Source: Prunella strophiata
Lineage: Eukaryota > Chordata > Aves > Passeriformes > Prunellidae
Assembly (NCBI GenBank): GCA_036583965.1
Contig: JAZBQD010000019.1
Location: 23,377,085-23,441,084 of the forward strand
Direction of reading: 5' to 3'
Length of the DNA: 64,000 bases
A model generated the notes under the pieces. The model had not been told where the DNA came from and made no database searches. It worked only from the letters and a program-made list of their open reading frames with translations. Within the stretch, counting starts at the first letter, position 1; each line of letters begins with the position of its first letter. Below, in pieces: positions 1 through 13,200 of the stretch. The translations under genes and the position numbers were made by a program.

Positions 1-1292
1 TTATAGGCACCTAATTTGAAGATTACCCTCATATTCTATTAAAAATCAGTATCATGTTTATATTTCCCCTTTTTACTGGCTTTGAAAGATGTATATGTAA
101 CTACTTTTTACATAAAACATTTTAGTGTCTATGTTTAAATTGTTTAAGCCCTAATAAATTACTCTCGTAGTGATTCCCAAACTACGGTCCTAGCCTAAGT
201 CACTGGCTTGCAGCTAGTCACAATGAACAGCAAAACATATGCCAGGCAACTGAAGCAATGGGAAAGTCAGGAAGCTGAAAATAATGTTACTCCAAACTTT
301 TAGCAAATACTACTTTATAACACAGATTTCACAGTTAATAACACCACTGAATTAATAATCTAGTTGCAATAAATTATTAAATTATTCAGAATAAAAGTTC
401 TCCCTTTTAAAAAAATTATTTGTCTTGCATTTTGGTATGCAACTAAGACCATCCATATGGGACAGGTGTTCAGCAATCTTATGAATCTGAAAACAAAACA
501 GCCTGAAGAAAAGTGCAAAACATCTCCATCATGAAATGGATTGGGTTGGAAGGGACATAAAAAATCATCTAGTTCCAGCCTTCCTTTCACTAGATTAGGT
601 TGCTGAAAGCCTCATACAGCCCCATCTCCCTTATTACTAATTTCATAATAAACACTTATTAAAGCCTTAGGAAGTCTAGCAGCTGCTTTCTAAAAATGCG
701 GTCTTGATGAACTCTTGCATTCATATCCTCCTCATTGTTATATTGCTCCTTTTAAGCTGATTCCCAGAAATCAAGATCAACCAAATTTGACAAAATTGTT
801 CACTGACAATATTGGGTTTTAAATGAGGAAGCTCTGTAAAAACACAAACCAACAAACAAAAACCCACCTGTGTTTTAACTTAAAAGTGAGCAATATCAAA
901 AAATAGGTCTTAAGAACCACATTAATGTAGGTCTTGAGGGGTAAGTACTAAAAAGCAATTATCACTAAGCTAATCTGACACCACAAAAATACTGAAAAGC
1001 CATTATCCACAAGTTTGAAGATAACAAAAAGATTGTTCAGGTGATGAGACAGATCTCTTCCTGGAAAGCAACATACAGGGAACACTATATTCACGGGGAA
1101 AGGGACAATCATCTATTTAAGAAAAAAAGTCCATCTACAAAAAGCTGTGGTAAAGGTACTCCAAATAACTTGTACCACATGAGCTCCTACTACCATGGTG
1201 TGGGTAAAAGAAATGAAGCCACTACCGTGTTGATTCAAATGGATCCCACAGAATGGGATTCCTTTTCAAAATCACAGAACCAGGCAACTCAC
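1..1292 (-). other. YLPM1: YLPM1 intron, left part
   Basis: AT-rich sequence upstream (plus sense) of the large YLPM1 exon. Apart from a short CR1 3'-end fragment near 533-640 I see no exon or other feature. The downstream YLPM1 exons, including the kinase-like domain, must lie left of base 1. Confidence 0.7.
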
Positions 1293-4200
1293 CGAAGCAT
1301 TTTGAGCTCCTGGGCAGCCTTCAGAATTATCTCATGCTGTCTTTGGCTTAGGACCATCACTCCTCCCAAGGACTGGTCAGAGTCCAGGTTTGAATCTGCT
1401 CCCAGCATATCAGAGGAATGTGAAGGGGGAGGAAGGGATGAATCTGAGTGGTCATCCAAAGACCGCAGTCTGTCGCCATCATCTGGATACCACCTATCTG
1501 ACAACCGTTCCCTCTCCCAGTCAGTCCTCTCAGGAGGGTAGTCCTGCTTCTCCCGCCATGTGTCATACCTCTCTGGATATTCTCGAATCCTAAGCTCCCC
1601 CCTGTCTCGGAGATCTCTGTCATAATGATCTCTGTTCCTATCATCCCTCCACCTATCTTCACGATACCTGTCCAGAGGTGGAAGGGGTGGTAATGGTGGC
1701 AGAGGGGGGATATCCAGGTCACGATTCCCCATTTCTCTGTCATCCATAGGTCTCATGTCCCAGTCTCTATCCCATTCTTTGTCTAAATCTTGGTCATAAA
1801 TATCTGAGGATCTTCCAGTTCTATCTAGATCTCTTTCTAGTTCCCTTTCTCTTGGCCTTTTCCAGTCTTCCCACCACGAATCTCGTCTGTCGTGATCAGA
1901 TGATAAAGGAGGTAGTGGTGGTAGGGGAGACAATGGAGGCAGTGAATGGTGGGATTGCAACCTGTCATCTCTGTCATATGTATGTACAGCATCGTCCTGA
2001 TAATCAGAGTTGTGATCTCTCCAGTACTGTTCTCTTTCCCACTCATCCAATTGCTCATGCTCCAAAGATGGGTCATCTTGACTATCTAAAGGAAATTCCT
2101 CCTGCATTGTATCATCTTCATGACCCCAAGAACCCCTGAATGCTTCATCTCGATGGTATGGAGGCAATTTGTCAGGGTCATCTCCTAGGTGAATGGGTTT
2201 ACCCATATTGCCTGTTTCAGATCTTCCTGCCTCCCTCTCATGGCTATCTCCCCTTCTGATGGGACACCTCTCCCGGCTACCTGCCCGCCTGACCATGTCC
2301 CTCTCGCGGCTACCTGCCCGTCTCATGGGGACCCTCTCCCGGCTACCCGCCCGCCTGACGGGGACCCTCTCCCGGCTACCCGCCCGCCGCATGGGCTCCC
2401 TCTCTCGGCTACCTGTCCCTCGCATGGGCTCTCTTTCCCGGCTACAGGCCCGTCTGACTGGGCCTCTCTCCCGGCTTCCTGCCCGCCCCCTGTCCCAGCT
2501 GCCTGTCCGTCCAGGTGGCTCTCTGTCTCGGTTAGAGAATACCCTCTCATGGCTATCTGACCGCCCACCCAGCCCCCTCTCTCGGTTGCCTGACTGTCCA
2601 TCTGGCATCCTCTCCCTGCTGCCTGACCGTCTCTCCGGCATCCTCTCCCTGCTGCCTGCTCTCCTGAACACTCCCCTGCCACGGATGGATGCCTGCCTAG
2701 CCTGCCCTCTGCCTCTGTATACATATCCTCTACCACGGCCATCGTCCATCCTGCCCATTCCCCGGCCATGGCCATCATCCATCCTGCCCATTCCCCAGCC
2801 ACCGTCCATCCTTCCCATTCCCCGGCCACCGTCCATCCTTCCCATTCCCCGGCCACGGCCCATTCCCCAGCCACGGCCATCCCCCTGCCCTCTGCCACGG
2901 CCCCTTCCTCTGCTTCCTGGTCCCTTCCCTCTATCTTCATGCATGAATGGCCCTTTTCCTCTGCCTTCCGGTCCAGGTAGGCCCTGGGTGCTATCTGAAG
3001 CAGTCAACTGGTCATCTGCTGAATCCAAATCCTGATTTCCTGTTGCAGGGGCTACTGTATTCTGGTTCTGAATAGGTGGGGTGGGTGCCTTGGACTCTTC
3101 TGCTTGCTGGTTGGGATCATGTGAACTCCATGTCCACTTTTTAGGAGGGTCTAAACTAGGTTCTTTGACTTCAGGTTTGGATGGCTCCTGTTGAGGGTCT
3201 GTCAGGTCCTCATTTGGCTCAATGGGACCTGCACTCTGTGCGTCGGGAGTAGACTCTGTTCTGCTTACAGACTGCTGATCACCAGCTGTGTCTGTAAAAG
3301 TTTCTTTGCTTTCTGCCTGTGAGTCTATCTGTGTCTGCTGCTGCTGCTGCTGTCCCAAATGAGGCCTGGGCCCCATCCACCGTGGACCACTAGGTCGGGA
3401 ACCGTGTCCATGTGATGCATTTGTTGTATAAAACTGTCCTGCTGGTCCTCGTGGGATAGAGCCCCATCTACTTGAAGACTGTCCATCTGTATTCTGTCGG
3501 TCAAAACGTGACCTGTATCCTTCAGAGCGCTGGGAGTCAAAACGAGGTCCTCTCTGCCTCGAGCCTTCAAATTTGTCATATCCTCTTCCTCGAGGTCCGT
3601 CAAATCTATAGATGACACAAGAGAAATTTCATTGAAATGAACATGTCATATTGAAGTCCTATAGATTAATTTCACACAAAATAGAGAACTTGTGTCAAAA
3701 GCCAAGTTGCTTAGATGTTTGGGATTCACAGTTGTACACCACCGGATGAGTCAGGAAGGCCAAAGCATGGCTGAAGCTGAACTTTGCAAGGGATGTAAAG
3801 AGTTCCAAGAAGGGCTTCTATAGGTACATCAGCCAAGAAGGAAAGGTCAAAGAAAGCGCACCCCTTGGACAAACATGACTGGCAACAACTGGTAAAAATG
3901 CATGAGGAAAAGACTCGGATACTCAACAACTTTTTTGCCCTAGTCTTCACTGACAACCCAATGCTTCCTGAGTGGATGGATTACAAAACAGGTACTAGGG
4001 GTGCAAAGTCACTCCCACGATAAGAGAAGATCAGGTTCATGATGACCTGAACAACTTGCATATATGTAAGTCTATGGGACCTGATGAGATACATCCCAGA
4101 ATACTCAAGGAATTTGCTACCATACTTGCCAAGCCACTCTCCACGATATCTGGAAAATGGTGACAGTCAGGTGAAGTATCTGGTGACTGGGAGAAGGAAA

Positions 4201-7200
4201 ACACTGCACCTGCTTCAAAAGAGGGTAAAAAGAAGGACCCTGGAAACTACTGACCTGTGAGTCTCACCTCTGTGCCTGGGAAGATCATCTCAGAAGCTAT
4301 GCTAAAGCACATGGAGGACAGGACAGGGAGGTCATAGGAGATAACCAGCATGGCTTCACCACGGGCAAGTCCTGCCTGACCAACCCAGTGGCCTTCTACA
4401 ATGGAGTGACTAGTGGATAAAGGAAGGGCTATGGATGTCATCCATCTGGACTTTTTTAAGGTCTTTGACATCTACCCCCAAAACATCCTTCTTTCTAAAT
4501 TGGAGAGAGATGGATTTGATGGATGGGACTATTTGGTGGGTGAGGAACTGGCAGGATGGTCACATCTAGAGGATAGGGGACAATGGCTCAATGTCCAGAC
4601 AGAGATCAGTGACAAGTGGTGTCCCTCAGACGACTGGGATGAGCACTGTTTTTTATCTTCATCAATGACATAGACAGTGGCATTGAGTGTACCTTCAGCA
4701 AGTTTGCAGAGGACACCAAGCTGAGTAGTGTGGGTGACATGCCTGATGGACAGGATGTCATCCAGAGGTGCCAGAAAAGTTTCAGAAGCAGACCCATGGG
4801 TACCTCATGTGGCCAAGTACAGGGTCCTGCACCTGGGTCAGGGCAGCCCCTGGTGTCAATGTAGGCTGGGTGATGATGGGATTGAGAGCAGCCCTGCCAA
4901 GAAGGACTTGGGGTTGCTGGATGGATGAAAAGCCAAACATGAATCAGAAATGTCTGCTCACAGCCCAGAAAGACAATCTGTGCACATCATTGCATATCAC
5001 TGGGCTCTAAACCAACACACATAAAAGACATGCACTAGCAAGTCATGAAAACAGTCTGTTCAGAACTGTACATCCAACAAATCCCCAAGAACAGAAACAC
5101 TTTTTAAAAACTACCAGGAGGTAGAAGATTATTAATTTACATGAAGTTCATGTACATTGCTAGCAATTCACAAATTATTATTCATGACCGATCACTTTGG
5201 GAGAAAAGAGAAGGGGAATAACCATGAAGACAATACTGTAAAGTTTAGTAGGAATATGCAAGGATAGAAACAATTGAACAGAACACCACTGCCCTTAGAT
5301 TCAGCAGACATCACACCAACCCATCTCGAACTAATGAGCAGATAGAACAGATGCCATTTTTGCACCCTGGTATCATGTACTAAACATTCAAACAACAAGA
5401 TCTTGGATTAAATTATATAGCAGGTATAAAATCAGCAAAGACATATCAAATATTTACAACAGCTTTCCTATTTTCAAAGAAGGAGCATTGTGTCTTTGTG
5501 AATGAAAAGGAGCAGCATCCCCAAGCACTTTACCAGAAAAAAAAAAGCAAGCGACTCTAGATTACGCGGAGGTGAAAGACATCTATGTATCCTTGATTTA
5601 AAAATATAAATACAGAGAGCACGGTGTACATACATTAAAAACAGAAAAACAAAACCTCCACTGAACAAATGCACACTTCACACAACCTCAAAAAGATTAG
5701 AGAAAAAGATATATATTTCATTTCTTAATAAATCACTGAAAATCTTGTAGCCTGGAATATATATAAATCAATAAAAACATTCTTACCTAGGGCCTCTAGG
5801 GCTTTCAAAACGTGCTGATCTGGGAGGATCTGGAAGCAATCCACCTGACCTCACTGGTTTATCCTGCCCAATAGGTGTGTGTGTCAAAGACACTGCAGAA
5901 GTGCCTTTCAGTTCCCCACACTGTTGGTCAGATGAAATATTTACAGTTTGTTTACCAAGATGACCTTGAGACTTCCCATGGTCAGATGAGCCAAAGGATG
6001 AACCTACTTGAGAATGGTAAGGTGAATAGCTAGTTGAACTAGCTATTTTTGATGCATAGGTGCCAGGGGTGGGAAGGAGAGCTGGCCTTGGTGTTTCAGT
6101 AGCTTGACTGCTTTGAGAACTGGATCCTGAAGGGACAGAGGAATTGGATAACTGAGAAACAGAAGAGAGAGGTGGGGGGACCAGTGGAGGTGTAGTTGAA
6201 GGTAAAGCTGGAGGCATAATAGGAATGCCACCTTGACCAGTTTGGGAATATGGAATAAATGGAGGTGGCAGCGAAACATTTGCAGGATATTGATTCTTCA
6301 GATTTTGGAGTGAGGTCACTTTTTCCTGCAGATGTGACTGAGTAACCTTCATCTGCTTCATCCCATGCCTTCCACTGTTTCTCATACTCTTGAAGCTGGT
6401 CTTTGTGAGGGTAGGTTTGAAGCTGATGCTGCCACTGCTGGTTCATTGATCGCTCCCAATCTTTATGAAGCTGCTGGAACTGTTTTTGCTGTGCCTCATA
6501 ATGTCGCAGCTGCATGTCCACTGACATTGTCTGCAATGAGACGACAAGAATAGGTTCAAAATACCTTAGACAGTCAGTTACTCTCAGAGCCATGTATTTC
6601 AGTATCACTTGTAATATCACAATTTCTGATGATTTGGGCGCAAGCCTGAGGAAGAACTACACTGAAACAAAAGCAAACACCAACAGTGATATCTAAAGAC
6701 ATTGTGAAAATTTACATATTTTATGACTATATACTATATCCATGTATAGAAGACTTCAACAGGACAGCTGAAGAAACCTATAATCTGTATAAACTGTATT
6801 ATTGCTGCATCCTAACAATGGCTAAAGCCCAAATCAATCTCCACATATATACATTATGTGACTATTTCTCAAGGTTCCAGTTTTTGCTATTAACCTGCTC
6901 AAAATTGCCTCAGCAGTCTGCAATTATTTTTCTCTAAGTCTTATTTGCACAAATGCAGCTTCTCTCAAGATCTGTCTTTCATTAGGTGAGGATATCATAA
7001 TATTCATGGCTTGAATTTTGCCTGAGATTTTTAAGGTTTACCCAAAGAGATTTTTAAAAATAAAAACCGCAGACAGCCCAGCCTACAAAGAAATGCTTAA
7101 TGTATGAACTCTACCAACCCAGTAAGAGTTGACTCAACTCTCTAATACAGTAATCAACTTCTAGTTAAAAGCTTAAAGGTTACAATACTGGTTTCAACTG

Positions 7201-10200
7201 ATTATTTGAGTTAAAAATAATGTGAGATACTGATCTTTTAATTACATTTACTGTCTATTTTTGGCATCTACATTTATCATTGTACATATTTATTTCTGTA
7301 AAAAAGAGCAGCTTCCAAATTACTTTGTGCAATCATCTGTTTACCTGACCTTTTTGAATTGTTTCTCCAGTGGCAAAACATTCAAAGCTGAGTAAATTCA
7401 ATATTGTGTTCAGCTTTGCTCCTGTATCACCTAGGTACATCCAAAAAATCTTACAAAAAGTGTAAAATCTTGTATTTCACATCCTAATGAAGCTTCATCA
7501 CCATCTGTCAATGCTTTTTTCATTCTGAAGTTGAGTGACAGTAGGGAAAATGGATTTAAACTTCTACCCAAGCAGAAAAAATAGCTAGACAAAATGAGCC
7601 AACCATTACAAATTATTTAACAATGTATTTTTCAGCAGCTTATGAGTGCTGGGTCACCCAGGATGTATATCAAACACCACCTCCTTAGTGTCTCACCTCT
7701 AAGTGTGGAGGCTGTTGCATGATCTGTTGATACTGCTGTACTATCTGCTGCAGCTGAGCGTGCTTCTGCATTATTCTCTGATATTGGAACCCAACCCGCT
7801 GATGGGGGTGCTGCTGCCATTGAGCTGCTGCTGCTTGCAATTGCTGCAATCTCAAGTCCTCCTCAGGGTCATCAGGAGGTTCAATATTGAGCTACAGAAA
7901 AAGGTAAATACTTTAAACAAAGGAAAGGTGCTTCTGTCAGAAAAAAATACACTTGGTCACTACACATTTTACAGGAACTTCCTCACTGTTCCTTACTTTA
8001 TCACTCTATTTCAGTGTTCCAGCCACCCATAGCTTCTGGAAGGCTGATTTTTATCCCACCTTTTCTGAATGTGAACACATCTTTTCTTAATGTGAACAGT
8101 CTAATCTAAAGGTTAGGCTGATGGCAATTAGATTATTCATACATAAAGAAACTACCTACAGGAAAGAGATTAATGAAAATCTGTTATCTGTCACTCACAG
8201 CAAATGTAATGATAAACAGTGGTTTTTCACAATGAGGTAAAGTAACTCCAAGTGCATTATTTCTGCCACTTTGTAGGAACCTGCATGCTCTAAGTTAAAG
8301 TGGAGCACATACTGCTCAAACATCAGTCATGACCTCCATCTATTATACAGTAGCTGTTACTGAGCATGCTGATTAAAAAACCTCTGTGCAAAATTCTTGG
8401 CTTTAAGACCAACTCTAACGCAGAGAGAAGGGGAGCCAGAATTCACAAAGTGCCAGAGAGCAATTAAGAAACAGTGTCTTAAACACAGCATTCCTCAACT
8501 ACTGAGCACCTACCTGGTTTTGCACTTCAATATCATGAGGTGCTCTCACAGACAAAGATGACAACATTGTGGATGGTGCTGGGGAGTCAGCTAAGACTTG
8601 CTTGGTGCATGTGTGGGTGAATATGTAATTTTATACACAAGAAGTATATTTTCTAATTGGTGTAGCTTTAGCAATTTTTTTTAAGACTGCTTCACAACAT
8701 TTAGTTATTGTTACAAAGTATACAAGAGAATTTGATGTCATTAATTTTCCTGGGGTTTTGGCTTGTCTAGGTCACAAATGGAGTGGCATAACTTTATAAA
8801 GCCTACCTGAGTTTCAGTGGATGTAAGAGAAGACTCCTCTTCCTTGGATGCTGGAGGCAGGGATTCATTAAGAGAAGGAGGTTCAGACTGCTGAGTTGAA
8901 GCACTCATTTTCTCTTCTTCAGACTTTGCTCTCTGCTCATCCTTCACTACTGGACTTTTCATCTGCTGCTGTCCCTGAGCATGGGCTTTTGCCCTTTGCT
9001 GCAGGCTAAGCAGGTGCTGCTGGTACCAGTATTGCTGCTGTTCCTGTAATAGATGTAGATTTTCTAAGTTTCACATGAAAAACAATACAAAATCATTAAT
9101 GATAGTCACTAGAATCATACTGTAGAAAAAGTTTTAAAAACTGTTTTGAGGAAAAACTGACTTCTTCAGCAACAGTATTTCAATGGATGTCAGAAAATCA
9201 AATCAAAATTCAGAAACCACAGAACCCACAACAGAATTTACTTTTTACCCCAACAAGCTTACTATTCTATAACTATAGCAAACAATACTAACAAAAATCT
9301 GGAGCACAGGCAATAATAAGCAAAATTACTACAGACATGCTATAAATACCATGTTTATTGGTTTTAGAGTTTTTTTATATCTAAGAACTACAGTAAAAAG
9401 GAGGAAATGTACAGTAGAGATGAAAAGGATGAACAGAGAATGCAGACATCAAGTAGACTCAAAATGGCAGCTGAGAAATTGTGGTGAAGATGTTTGAACA
9501 AAGCTATGGAAAGCAAAAAAAGGAATCAGAACCAGTATATAGTGAAGATTACCTATCACCTGAATTCTCATTAATCCTGATTAATTCAACAGTTGAAGAG
9601 GGAAGCAGATCTGGTTGCACCCAAAAAAATGATGATCCATTTAAGAAATAATAAGGTTTCAGTTTTAAATATTTCAGGGTAGAATTAAAAGTACTCAAGG
9701 CAGATGACAGAAGCTTCAAAAAGTAAGCTGCCACTAACATGAAGTAAGACTAGAGATACTTATCTCAACGCTTAAGCAGCAGAGTCTTAAAGAGACCTGA
9801 ACAAGAACCAACAGTTCTGTATTTCTTCCAATATGAGAAACAGCAGGCATCAAACTAATAGAAAGACATCTGTGGGAGGCTACTCTTCACCTGAGACATG
9901 GTCTTGTGCCACCAGAGTCCCTACTAGAGACCTCTCCAAGGGCTAAAATTTTGTGGGTTCAAGACATAGCTCAGAAAAATCTACATATTTTGAAAATAAA
10001 TACACCATTTACAGCTGAGGCAGCTCCTGTATCCTAGGAAAGTATGGCTACACCCTTGATTTTTAAGTCGTTCTCTTAACATCTGCTTTTAATCACTGTC
10101 AAAGATAGAATGATGAAATACTGTACTTTTTGGTCTAACCTAGTGCAACCATTCTTGTGCTCTCAATTCCATTACCTCTGAGAATCTGGGACTGATCTCC

Positions 10201-13200
10201 ATCCTTTATATCTTCTGTTCTTCCCTTCCATCTAAGCATGCACAGTTAAGAAAAAACACCTATATAAAGCCCAGTCAGAAACAGAAAAGAATCCAAAAGA
10301 TGCAGGCATTTTAAAATAAAAGTGTGACAACATCAAAGCAGTAAGTGTGTGATGAGATTTCTCAAAAGTGAATCCCTCTGCCCATCTTACACAGGGCTTA
10401 AAAGAAGAGTAACTTTCTGCTAGAAACCTACCTCATGTTCAGATCAGAAATGATGTTTTCTCTTGGTAGCAAACACAAATATGGAGCTGTATTTTTAAAA
10501 AAACACTTCTGTAACTTGGAAATTATGTCAATGAAATGAGAGACTATGCTTCACAGACTTTAAACTGATCATGCAATTATTCCTGCCATGAATCTTTTCA
10601 ACAAGAATAACTCTCAGAAGAGTTCCATAGTTTTGGGTGGAAAATGGGCATTCCCACTGCAGCACAGATTCTGTCAGAAACCTTCAACAACACGCTGAAA
10701 TAAGTGCAACTCAGGGGAGGAGCATACTTTCCCAGCTACACAAAACCTGATTCACTTATCCATCTCAAAAGGCACTCACTATAAGGTGATTTGTGTGCTA
10801 GATGCTATGATGGGTGAGCACATGTTCTACTGCCACAAAATTGTTGTCTCCACAGATCCATTTTGTTTCCTCCTTATTCCACTAACTGGACATAAGGCTA
10901 GAACTCATAATATGACATGGGCTTTCCAGAGCTATGGTAATATTATTACCTATTATTTTCAGCAGATGAGTCAGTGACATCTATTACTGTGCTATCTGAA
11001 AAGCATAAGAAAAGCAGAAAGGTAGATTTTTACACCTTAATCGGGGCAAAACAGAAGTGCTAGTGTAGAAAACTTTTCATTATGAAGAATTTAGTTATTG
11101 AGTGCTTACCTCCTCACAATGACTTGTCACTCAATTGAACTTGTCATCTTCCAAGTCTAATTATAATCCTTAAGCCCACGGAAAACACGAGCATCAACAC
11201 AGGCCTTTTCCCATCTCTGGCTGACCGAGAGACTAGGTCTGTTGCATTTCAGAGCAACACTGAAACCAGCACTATCAGCTCCTGACCACAGGACATACCA
11301 CCAAACACATTAATGTGAAGTACACACCAAAGACTACTCCAAAGCTAATGTAGGTGACCCTAGGCCATAACATAATACCTATTTTGGGGGACACTATGTC
11401 CTCTCCAGGTGAAATTTGCAAAAGAATGGTTTAGCACCCTCTGCAAAACAAAGAAGCTGTTTAAAGAGCACAGCAGTCTGCAAAAGGGTGAGGTGGTAAA
11501 ACTGAGGTAGCTTTAACAGATGTAGATAAATGCATATTTATGGGTACAGATGTACCCATGCATCCTTGGAGTAGGAAGAGCACTGCCAGCAGGTTGAGAG
11601 AGGTGATCCTATCCCTCTACTCAGCCCTAGTGAGGCCACACCTGGAGTGCTGTGTCCAGTCCTGGGCTCCTCAATACAAGAGAGACCTGAACTCCTGGAA
11701 CAAGTCCAGTGGAGGGCAATGATGATGCCAAGGGAGTGGAGCATTTCTCTCTAATAAGGACAGGCTGAGGGAGCTGGGACTGTTGAGCCATGAGAAGACA
11801 ACTGAGAGGGGACCTCATCAATGTACACAAGTTATCTGATGGGAGGGTGCCAAGAGGAAGGATCCAGGCTCTTCTTGGTGATGCTGAGGAACAAGGAAAG
11901 GGGCAATGGGCAGAAACTGATGCACAGGAAGTTCCACCTGAATATGAGAAAGAACTTTTTTTACCATGCAGGTGAATGAGCACTGCAACAGATTGCCCAG
12001 AAAGACTGTGGAGTCTCTCTCACTGAAGATATTCAAGAACTGTTTGGAATACACAACCCTGTGCCATGTGCTCTGGGATGAACCTGCTTGAGCAGGGAGG
12101 CTGAACCAGATGACCCACTGTGCTCCCTTCCAACCTTACCCAGTCTGTGATATGGTAAACAAATAGCATACATTACCCTAGTATCAGATGGAACATTAAG
12201 GAAATACCAAAGTTATTTTAACTTAATTTGACAAGAATCCAGCAACTTAATCCAACTATATACCCATGGAAGAAACTACACTAAACTCATGATACTGTCA
12301 AGGCAAAGAACAGTATCTTGGGAAAGGAAAATAATAAAACACCAACTCATGGCAAATTGCATAATATCTTCTGAGTTAAGAGAAAAACACTGATATATTT
12401 GTCTGCAGCCACTGTTACTGTGGGATGAGAAACAGAAATAATTGCTTTCAATTGCCAGTTTAAACAACGGCTTAATAGGAAACTACAAATGACAAATTAC
12501 ACTGTTTCCTCACTTGGCTTTTCAGATTACTCAAAGGCATGAAAACATCACTACACTTAGCTTTTCCAATTCCTTATAGTGTAAAAAAGTTGTTACTCCA
12601 AATCCTGTCTTATTCTATAGCCTAAGATAGCCAGAATCATATCAATCTGTTATAACAAAGTTATGACCAGGAAAATATCATATTCCTTTTGAATTAACAC
12701 TGAACTGTGAATGAGAGCAAGCAAACTACTCAAGATAGAAGGTGTTTGTATAAACACTCATAAACCAGACAGTGTAAATTTCAGCAGTATTCTACTGCTT
12801 CCTTTATTCTGTGCACCACAATAAAGCATTATTTGCAACTCTTCTAGAGATATTTTACCAGTATTTTATCACTGAGCTCAATAATTTAAGAAGTCAACAA
12901 GCTGACTCAATACCAAATTAACACCACTTTCTACACATGACTCTTTGAGGTTTTGGTTTTGTCATTAAAAAATTAAATCTTGTTGTTATCACTGTAAAAG
13001 ATCAATTAGTACTTGTCCAAAACCTTCATAAAATTAAGTGAAATGAACTGAAAGCACTACTTTGCCAAGCAGTAATTAGTTATATGGTACAAATGCAAAA
13101 ATGGCATGTCCCAGCAACAAGCAAATTTAAAGTGTCAGTGACTTCAATACGACACAATAGGATTTTTGCAAACCTAGCTTAAATCAGAGTCCTAAGATCA

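Noticed and set aside
2189..3035. Plus-strand ORFs of 123 and 280 residues rich in LSRLPAR or LPATCP repeats
   Set aside because: Reverse complement of the YLPM1 SRER/RRAG repeats; they lack independent support.
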